A stretch of DNA of 9,597 nucleotides from positions 1 to 9,597 of the forward strand of contig CANHJR010000026.1 in NCBI GenBank assembly GCA_947461165.1, given 5' to 3'. Under the pieces are notes generated by a model, which had not been told where the DNA came from, did not search any database, and was given only the letters and a program-made list of their open reading frames with translations. Positions 1-4,998 of this stretch are shown piece by piece; positions within the stretch are counted from its first letter, which is position 1, and every line of letters begins with the position of its first letter. The stretch is from Saprospirales bacterium. GTDB taxonomy: Bacteria > Bacteroidota > Bacteroidia > Chitinophagales > JADJOU01. Position numbers and translations under genes: made by a program.

Positions 1-450
1 ACTCGTTTGGTCACCTTCTAATTGTGAACGCATAATTGTGTAGTAATAGTTATACAGCGTACCTTGCAGTTGAAGACAAACAAATGCCAACAATCCAATA
101 AGAATATGGTTGCCACTGGTCCAGCAAATAACTAAAATTAGAAGAAAGTTTAGGCACATATCTGCAATGGAATCCAGAAATCGACCAATGTATGAAGGAG
201 TATTCTTAATTCTTGCCAATTCACCATCCGCACCATCGAGAATAGATTTTAGAATAAGAAATATAATAGCTACGTAATAGTATTTATATACGATAGCAAT
301 CAAGGCAAATAGCCCAGAAATAATAAAGAATATTGTCACATCAATAGGAGTATAACGGCTATTCTTTAAGGTGTTAGCGATAATTTTTGCCATTGGTCGC
401 CCATAGTCTGATAGGTCAAAAAATCGGTGTTCTTTTGGTAATTTGGACAA
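1..450 (-). CDS. CDP-alcohol phosphotransferase family membrane protein (partial, 3' end outside window)
   Basis: The first 150 residues of an integral membrane enzyme that moves a phospho-alcohol group from a CDP-linked donor to an acceptor alcohol, as in phospholipid head-group synthesis. The full family signature D-x2-DG-x2-AR-x8-G-x3-D-x3-D is present without a mismatch: D72, D75, G76, A79, R80, G89, D93 and D97. These aspartates bind metal and CDP in known members. Hydrophobic segments lie at about residues 38-53, 58-70 and 98-125. I chose the TTG at 450 because the residues it adds before the first ATG (393), including FFDLSDYGRPM, resemble the conserved N-terminal stretch of this family as I remember it. 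An in-frame TAG sits directly upstream of that TTG. The exact substrate cannot be told from the sequence, and the C-terminal part is missing. Family assignment is firm; the start is less certain. Confidence 0.85.
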   Translation of the reverse strand, partial: MSKLPKEHRFFDLSDYGRPMAKIIANTLKNSRYTPIDVTIFFIISGLFALIAIVYKYYYVAIIFLILKSILDGADGELARIKNTPSYIGRFLDSIADMCLNFLLILVICWTSGNHILIGLLAFVCLQLQGTLYNYYYTIMRSQLEGDQTS

Positions 451-605
451 CTAAATATGTTTGATGGGTAAAAGCAGGTAAAAAAGTTTAAACATGAAAT
501 GATGTATGATCATTTTTTAGAAACAGGAGATGGCGTTCAAGTAGAAAATAAATCTAATTAATTATAGCAGCCTAAAAACTATTGGAAACATAAAAATATC
601 ATCAC

Positions 606-1334
606 CTACCCAACTACAAAGGCAGTCTGATAAAAGGAATTGACCTGACCGATGGGGTTCAAGGTGATGTAGAAGTTTTCTGTAAATTCTTTGAATGCCT
701 TGTACTCATGCATCGGCACATTGAATTCATCAAAAAGAATGATATCTCCTTTTTTGAGAAACGGATACATCTGACTTAGTACAAAAATCGTAGCTGTATA
801 CAAGTCTGCATCGCAATGTATCACTCGAACATCTGCATCTGATATTTTTGAGTTGTTTTTTGAGATAAATTCGGTGAGAGTATCTTGAAATAAACCTTTG
901 TAGAATGATGCTCTAGAGTCATTGACTTCTGGGATAGCAGACATCATATCACCCTTTTTATAAAATCCTCCCCAATCTTCAGGGAGGCCCTCGAAGGTAT
1001 CAAATCCAAAAAAATTAGAAGAGGCGTCACTATTGTTGGCTAGCCACCATTTGAATGAACTACCTGACGCCACCCCGAATTCGAGATAACTGATTTTTTT
1101 GTCGCCAAGACCAAAATACTTACTTACTTTGTTGTAAAGCTCAAATCGCAAAGAATAATCTCGAAACAATCGCAAGGGACTATCAATGAGCATTTTGTTT
1201 TTGTGACTCATAATCCATAGGTTCATTTCGGTTAAATACCCCAGAAAAATAAACATATTCTTAAATGGGTAAAAGATCAATGTAATTGGAATGAATATAA
1301 GAAGATTTTTGATCAGCTGCAGTATCTTAAGCAC
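606..1334 (-). CDS. TylF/MycF-like class I SAM-dependent methyltransferase
   Basis: A 242-residue Rossmann-fold methyltransferase resembling macrocin O-methyltransferases (TylF/MycF family). Visible motifs are the SAM-binding loop YLEFGVASGSS (83-93), FDTFEGLPEDW (111-121), CDADLYTAT (174-182) and ILFDEF (199-204). In the family, the acidic residues in the last two motifs bind Mg2+ and the substrate hydroxyls; here D175, D177, D202 and E203 are candidates. The first 40 residues are unusually hydrophobic, suggesting membrane association or a start placed too far upstream. The start used is GTG at 1334; ATG codons at 1256 and 1226 are alternatives that would remove much of that segment. The gene lies 78 bp after hppD on the same strand with no clear terminator between, so co-transcription is possible. 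Family members methylate sugars in macrolides and O-antigens; the substrate here is unknown. Confidence 0.8.
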   Translation of the reverse strand: MLKILQLIKNLLIFIPITLIFYPFKNMFIFLGYLTEMNLWIMSHKNKMLIDSPLRLFRDYSLRFELYNKVSKYFGLGDKKISYLEFGVASGSSFKWWLANNSDASSNFFGFDTFEGLPEDWGGFYKKGDMMSAIPEVNDSRASFYKGLFQDTLTEFISKNNSKISDADVRVIHCDADLYTATIFVLSQMYPFLKKGDIILFDEFNVPMHEYKAFKEFTENFYITLNPIGQVNSFYQTAFVVG

Positions 1335-1412
1335 TTTTTTCGAGTTTAGTTTGGAAACAAATAGGTGTCCAATTCAATTATTTGGAAAATGGGGATATGT
1401 AATGGATGAAAA

Positions 1413-2537
1413 TTATAGATTTCCTCTTCTAGCCTGTTCTCTTTCGATAGATTCAAAAAGTGCTTTAAAGTTTCCCTTTCCAAAAGAGGTTGCACCACAT
1501 CGTTGGATGATTTCGAAGAACAATGTTGGCCTATCTTCTACAGGCTTGGTAAAAATTTGCAACAAATATCCTTCTTCATCTCGGTCCACGAGTATGTTTA
1601 GCTTTTGAATTGCGGCCAAGTCTTCTTTTATGACACCAACTCTTTCTGTCAATTCTTCATAATAGGTGTCTGGAACGGAAAGAAACTCAACGCCCCTTTT
1701 TCTCAACTCGGTGATTGTATCTATGATATTATCTGTAGCGATAGCAATGTGCTGGCATCCAGGACCATTATAGAATTCTAAATATTCGTCAATTTGTGAC
1801 TTTTTCTTTCCTTTGGCAGGCTCGTTTATTGGGAATTTGATATATCCAGTGCCATTGGATACCACCTTGCTCATCAAAGCAGTATATTCTGTTGAGATAT
1901 CCTTATCATCAAAAGTTAATAAGAGACCGAAGCCCATCACTTTTTCATAAAACTCTACCCAAGTATCCATTTTTCCAAGTTCGACATTGCCGACACAGTG
2001 GTCTATGTATTTCAATCCCGTAGGTTTGATTTCCATCAAGCTTTTTGCAGCTTCATATCCTGGCATAAAAATTCCCTTGTAGTTTTTTCGTTCCACAAAT
2101 GTGTGGATGGTATCGCCATAGGTTTTGATAGCAGACAGTACGACTTCGCCTTGCTCATCGGATAGTTTCTTCGGAGAAAATACCGAGACTGCTCCTCTTT
2201 TTATGGTTTCATTATATGCAGACGTCGCATCATCAACCCAAAGAGACAATGATTTGACACCATCGCCATGTAGTTTCACAAAATCTGAAATCTCACTATC
2301 TGGATTAAGGCTTGTTGTGAGTATGATTCTTATTTTATCTTGCTTTAAAACATATGAAGCGCGGTCTCTAATTCCTGTCTCAGGCCCAGCGTATGCGATC
2401 AATTCATAGCCAAAGGCCGCTTGATAATAATATGCCGATTGCTTGGCATTACCTACATAAAACTCGATGTGGTCTGTGCCATTGATTGGAAGAAAATCCT
2501 GTGCTGAATCCAATATTTTTTGTGTTTGGGTGCTCAT
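1413..2537 (-). CDS. hppD: 4-hydroxyphenylpyruvate dioxygenase
   Basis: A 374-residue Fe(II) dioxygenase that converts 4-hydroxyphenylpyruvate to homogentisate, the second step of tyrosine breakdown, in the cytoplasm. It has the expected two-domain vicinal-oxygen-chelate layout: an N-terminal domain at about 18-150 starting DHIEFYVGN, and a catalytic domain at about 175-350 starting YIDHCVGNVE. The 2-His-1-Glu iron triad is clear: H180 (IDHCVGN), H263 (GCQHIAIAT) and E342 (LFFEIIQR). The conserved C-terminal part GKGNFKALFESIEREQ (353-368) follows, and it forms the lid over the active site in solved members. Length fits the usual 350-400 residues. The start ATG at 2537 is preceded by a good -7 box, giving a very short leader. 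The next pathway enzyme, hmgA, is on the opposite strand about 1.2 kb away. Confidence 0.97.
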   Translation of the reverse strand: MSTQTQKILDSAQDFLPINGTDHIEFYVGNAKQSAYYYQAAFGYELIAYAGPETGIRDRASYVLKQDKIRIILTTSLNPDSEISDFVKLHGDGVKSLSLWVDDATSAYNETIKRGAVSVFSPKKLSDEQGEVVLSAIKTYGDTIHTFVERKNYKGIFMPGYEAAKSLMEIKPTGLKYIDHCVGNVELGKMDTWVEFYEKVMGFGLLLTFDDKDISTEYTALMSKVVSNGTGYIKFPINEPAKGKKKSQIDEYLEFYNGPGCQHIAIATDNIIDTITELRKRGVEFLSVPDTYYEELTERVGVIKEDLAAIQKLNILVDRDEEGYLLQIFTKPVEDRPTLFFEIIQRCGATSFGKGNFKALFESIEREQARRGNL

Positions 2538-2557
2538 TGTTTAGGTCGTTTATCTCG

Positions 2558-2588
2558 CAAATATAAGCGTTTTTTTTCATTTCAAAAA
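2558..2588 (-). promoter_or_regulatory. Predicted Bacteroidota-type promoter of hppD
   Basis: On the minus strand a perfect -7 box TATATTTG (2565 down to 2558; consensus TAnnTTTG) is preceded, after a 17-bp spacer, by TTTTTG (2588 down to 2583), which fits the -33 TTG element. Transcription would start near 2550, leaving a leader of roughly 15 nt before the ATG at 2537. The promoter lies just downstream of the sigma-factor terminator, so hppD is likely transcribed independently of that gene. Confidence 0.7.
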
Positions 2589-2622
2589 CTTGAGAGGATG
2601 AAAGATAATAACCCAAGCAATC

Positions 2623-2653
2623 AAAAAAGCCTTTCGATTTCTCGAAAGGCTTT
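2623..2653 (-). terminator. Intrinsic terminator of the ECF sigma factor gene
   Basis: Arms AAAGCCTTTCGA (2626-2637) and TCGAAAGGCTTT (2642-2653) form a perfect 12-bp stem with a 4-nt loop. Read on the minus strand, the hairpin runs into six Ts (2628 down to 2623), the classical rho-independent layout. It lies 33 bp after the sigma gene stop and before the hppD promoter, so it insulates the two minus-strand genes. Confidence 0.9.
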
Positions 2654-2685
2654 GACTCATTTATATGATGGTATAAGGCCAATTC

Positions 2686-3267
2686 TCAGGCCGCTTTGTT
2701 TTGTTGGATTAGCTTTCTCAGATTGATAAGCGCATATCGCATGCGGCCGAGCGAAGTGTTGAGATTGGTTCCAGTGATTTCTGCTATTTCTTTGAAACTA
2801 TAATCGTAGTAATGTCTTAAAACCACAACCTCTCTCTGTTCGTCTGGAAGAAGCTCTAGGTATTTGGCAATGTTTATCTGTCCTTCATCGGCTATGATCT
2901 GATCTTCTTTTCCGTCATATTCTGAGGATATATTGTCTAGAATATCATATTCAGGGTTATCATTGGCCACAATTTTTTCCTTCTGATTCTTGCGAAAATG
3001 ATCCATACATAGATTGTGTGAAATTCGAAGCGCCCATGGTAGAAATTTTCCCTCTTCATTGTATTTTTCTGAGCGAAGCTTATCCAAGATTTTAATAAAT
3101 GTGTCTTGGAATACATCATTGGCTATTTCTTCATCTTTGACGATCAGAAATATCGATGTAAATATTTTGTTTTTGTATTTGAGAAGTAATGTTTCAAAAG
3201 CACTATCATCACCTTTTTGATATTGTATTATCAAGTCTAAATCTAGCACAGCTGTCTTGGTTTTCAT
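2686..3267 (-). CDS. ECF-type RNA polymerase sigma-70 family factor
   Basis: A 193-residue protein with only sigma regions 2 and 4, the ECF layout. Region 2 spans about residues 20-95, with the core-binding motif DVFQDTFIKI (51-60) and the -10 recognition stretch WALRISHNLCMDHFRK (78-93). A variable acidic linker (about 100-133) follows. Region 4 spans about 137-187, with LPDEQREVVVLRHYYDYSF and a helix-turn-helix near FKEIAEITGTNLNTSLGRMR (158-177). Similar sigma factors with this distinctive NTSLGRMRYALxNLRK ending are common in Bacteroidota. No anti-sigma factor, TonB receptor or sensor gene adjoins it, so its control is not evident. The gene is monocistronic by its terminator. It lies between hppD and hmgA, but nothing in the sequence proves it regulates them. 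Confidence 0.93.
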   Translation of the reverse strand: MKTKTAVLDLDLIIQYQKGDDSAFETLLLKYKNKIFTSIFLIVKDEEIANDVFQDTFIKILDKLRSEKYNEEGKFLPWALRISHNLCMDHFRKNQKEKIVANDNPEYDILDNISSEYDGKEDQIIADEGQINIAKYLELLPDEQREVVVLRHYYDYSFKEIAEITGTNLNTSLGRMRYALINLRKLIQQNKAA

Positions 3268-3269
3268 AC

Positions 3270-3319
3270 TCTTAGAATTTAATAGTTAGTAATAAGTGTT
3301 TAGAGTAGAATCTTAGAAT
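3270..3319. repeat. Pair of 9-bp direct repeats just upstream of the sigma factor start
   Basis: TCTTAGAAT occurs at 3270-3278 and again at 3311-3319, exactly 41 bp apart, about four helical turns. The second copy is itself within AGAATCTTAGAATC, a tandem 6-mer. The first copy ends 3 bp from the sigma gene ATG. The spacing suits a regulator binding one face of the DNA, but no protein can be named. Confidence 0.4.
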
Positions 3320-3392
3320 CGATAGGCTTTGATTTAGCTTTTAGGGTATGACTTTAAACTATATTCTGATGTTTGAGCGATAATTATTGGAA

Positions 3393-3400
3393 CAAATATA
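3393..3400 (-). promoter_or_regulatory. Candidate -7 box for the ECF sigma factor gene
   Basis: The minus strand reads TATATTTG, a perfect TAnnTTTG match and identical to the hppD box. No clear TTG -33 element is found 17-23 bp upstream, so the promoter may be weak or need an activator. The start would lie near 3385, giving a leader of about 118 nt that contains the two TCTTAGAAT repeats. Confidence 0.4.
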
Positions 3401-3672
3401 CTATCTCTGAACATTTAGTGCGTTAAAAAGTTTAATCTTGACACAAAATTTAAACAAATTAGCTAATAATTTTAAAGTTTTGTTGCTTTTTTCATCATTT
3501 CTAAAGGTATTTATTCTTTTGAAGCAGCTTGTTTTTGCAGAATAATGATTTTCACACAAATTAATCGTTTAAGGCTTCATCAACGAAAAATTATGATAAA
3601 ATCACAAATTTGTGTCGGGGGGTTAACCCTTACATCTTGACGAGTATCTGTCAGAATGGTTAGTCCTTTGGA

Positions 3673-3696
3673 CATATTGCGCAATAGCGCAATATG
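3673..3696. promoter_or_regulatory. Perfect 10-bp inverted repeat, candidate operator of hmgA
   Basis: CATATTGCGC (3673-3682) and GCGCAATATG (3687-3696) are exact inverted copies separated by AATA. Its GC-containing core stands out from the AT-rich surroundings. The centre (3684.5) lies roughly 40-45 bp before the start expected from the TAGTTTTG box, and the right arm abuts or overlaps where a -33 element would sit. No T-run follows, which argues against a terminator. This geometry fits a dimeric regulator binding site; the protein is unknown. Confidence 0.6.
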
Positions 3697-3714
3697 GGTT
3701 TAATTAAAATCTCT

Positions 3715-3722
3715 TAGTTTTG
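3715..3722 (+). promoter_or_regulatory. Predicted -7 box of hmgA
   Basis: TAGTTTTG matches TAnnTTTG exactly and lies 20 bp before the hmgA ATG, predicting a leader of about 14 nt. No good TTG is seen at 17-23 bp upstream, where the right arm of the palindrome lies, which suggests activator dependence. Confidence 0.6.
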
Positions 3723-3742
3723 CGATAAGAAATTTTACAATT

Positions 3743-4900
3743 ATGTCACATTATTATAGACTCGGAACCATACCTCCAAAACGCCACACCCAATTCCGCA
3801 AACCCGATGGATCTTTGTACCAAGAGGAGCTTGTCAGTACAGAAGGATTCTCCAATAACTATTCTTTGATCTACCATTCCAATCCGCCAACAGCAGCTTT
3901 GAAGTATCATGAGCCGTTTTCTGTAGCTCCGCCAATAGTGGAGACGGAGCATTGCAGGCCGAGAGCATTTATGGGATTCAATCATGAGCCATCGGATGAT
4001 TTTCTCAAGGGTCGTAAGCCAATGATGGTTAATAACGATTGTGAAATTACGATTTGCGCACCAAGAAAGTCTATGACGGATTATTTCTATAAAAACAGTT
4101 CGGCTGATGAGTTGATTTTTGTTCACGAAGGTGAAGGCAGATTCTTATCCATTTTTGGGGAATTAGAATTCAAGTATGGTGATTACATTATGATCCCAAG
4201 AGGAACTATTTATCAGCTGGAGTTCAAAACGGAGCAGAATAGACTCTTAATTGTAGAGTCTTTTGGACCTTATACTTATCCGAAAAATTATCTTTCGAAA
4301 TATGGTCAACTCATGGAGCATTCACCTTTTTGTGAGAGAGATATTATTCCTCCTTCAAATTTGAAGACCTATGATGAAAAAGGGGATTTTCTAGTTCATA
4401 TTAAGAAAAACCAAATAATGTATCCAACGACCTACGCCTATCATCCATTTGATGCTATCGGTTGGGATGGTTGCCATTATCCATATATTTTCTCTATCCA
4501 TAATTTTGAGCCAATTACAGGGCGCGTGCATTTACCACCACCAATTCATCAGACCTTTGATGGAAGGAATTTTGTGGTTTGCAGTTTTTGTCCAAGGAAG
4601 TATGATTACCACCCATTATCAATTCCAGCTCCGTATCATCACGCCAATGTCGATAGCGATGAAGTATTATACTATGTAGATGGTGACTTTATGAGTCGCA
4701 ATCACGTGGAGAAAGGCATGTTCTCATTGCACCCAATAGGGATTCCACATGGACCTCATCCAGGAGCGATCGAGCGAAGTCTAGGCAAGGAAAAAACAGA
4801 TGAACTAGCGGTAATGGTAGATACCTTTTACCCACTTAAAATCACACAATTTGCATTAGATGTCGAGTGGTCAGAATATGCATATAGTTGGATTCACTAA
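3743..4900 (+). CDS. hmgA: Homogentisate 1,2-dioxygenase
   Basis: A 385-residue cupin-fold Fe(II) dioxygenase that opens the ring of homogentisate to maleylacetoacetate, directly after the HppD step. The N-terminus MSHYYRLGTIPPKRHTQFRK is typical of the family. The C-terminal iron-site region is visible as PYHHANVDSDE (297-307) and LHPIGIPHGPHPG (329-341). By alignment from memory to the human enzyme, H300, H330 and H336 correspond to H335, H365 and H371. The carboxylate ligand (human E341) falls at D306 or the neighbouring E307. The protein is shorter than the roughly 440-residue eukaryotic/proteobacterial form and resembles the compact form found in Bacteroidota. The ATG at 3743 fits the -7 box upstream. 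Transcription is likely controlled through the palindrome at 3673-3696. No maleylacetoacetate isomerase or fumarylacetoacetase gene follows in the window. Confidence 0.93.
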   Translation: MSHYYRLGTIPPKRHTQFRKPDGSLYQEELVSTEGFSNNYSLIYHSNPPTAALKYHEPFSVAPPIVETEHCRPRAFMGFNHEPSDDFLKGRKPMMVNNDCEITICAPRKSMTDYFYKNSSADELIFVHEGEGRFLSIFGELEFKYGDYIMIPRGTIYQLEFKTEQNRLLIVESFGPYTYPKNYLSKYGQLMEHSPFCERDIIPPSNLKTYDEKGDFLVHIKKNQIMYPTTYAYHPFDAIGWDGCHYPYIFSIHNFEPITGRVHLPPPIHQTFDGRNFVVCSFCPRKYDYHPLSIPAPYHHANVDSDEVLYYVDGDFMSRNHVEKGMFSLHPIGIPHGPHPGAIERSLGKEKTDELAVMVDTFYPLKITQFALDVEWSEYAYSWIH

Positions 4901-4966
4901 TTAGGATCAATGACTTGGTTGTTGCTGTAAATCAATATCAAAGTTCATTATTAATAAAAAAATGCA

Positions 4967-4974
4967 TAAATTTG
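4967..4974 (+). promoter_or_regulatory. Predicted -7 box of the OmpA-family gene
   Basis: TAAATTTG is an exact TAnnTTTG match 24 bp before the ATG at 4999. A weak TTC (4944-4946) sits 20 bp upstream of it in place of a -33 TTG. The box supports 4999 as the translation start rather than an upstream ATG at 4888, which would lie before the promoter and overlap hmgA. Confidence 0.55.
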
Positions 4975-4998
4975 TATCTTACATACCTAGAAACTGAG

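Larger units (their letters stand above)
3268..3742. other. 475-bp divergent intergenic region between the sigma factor gene and hmgA
   Basis: No convincing coding frame or structured RNA is visible. The segment holds the putative sigma-gene control elements (3270-3400), an AT-rich middle part, and the hmgA promoter with its palindrome (3673-3722). Other short symmetric pieces are CACAAATTTGTG (3603-3614), with a half-site CACAAATT at 3555-3562, GGGTTAACCC (3620-3629), and TGAC/GTCA separated by 8 nt near 3639-3654. These could be regulator sites but are short enough to arise by chance. Confidence 0.6.

Noticed and set aside
497..518. Hairpin AAATGAT/ATCATTT followed by Ts on the plus strand
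   Set aside because: No plus-strand gene ends here, and read on the minus strand, where both flanking genes lie, it has no downstream T-run, so it is probably not a working terminator.
1291..1608. 105-codon plus-strand open frame
   Set aside because: It is antisense to the end of hppD and the start of the methyltransferase gene, both well supported, and its product shows no recognisable motif.
3603..3629. Short palindromes CACAAATTTGTG and GGGTTAACCC upstream of hmgA
   Set aside because: Each is only 10-12 bp in a low-complexity region and too far from the predicted promoter box to argue for a specific role; recorded but not called as operators.
3746..4126. 126-codon minus-strand open frame inside hmgA
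   Set aside because: It is a shadow of the strongly supported hmgA frame; its translation has no family features.
4888..4998. Upstream extension of the OmpA-family gene to an ATG at 4888
   Set aside because: It would overlap hmgA, place 37 residues before a clear signal peptide, and start before the predicted -7 box at 4967-4974.
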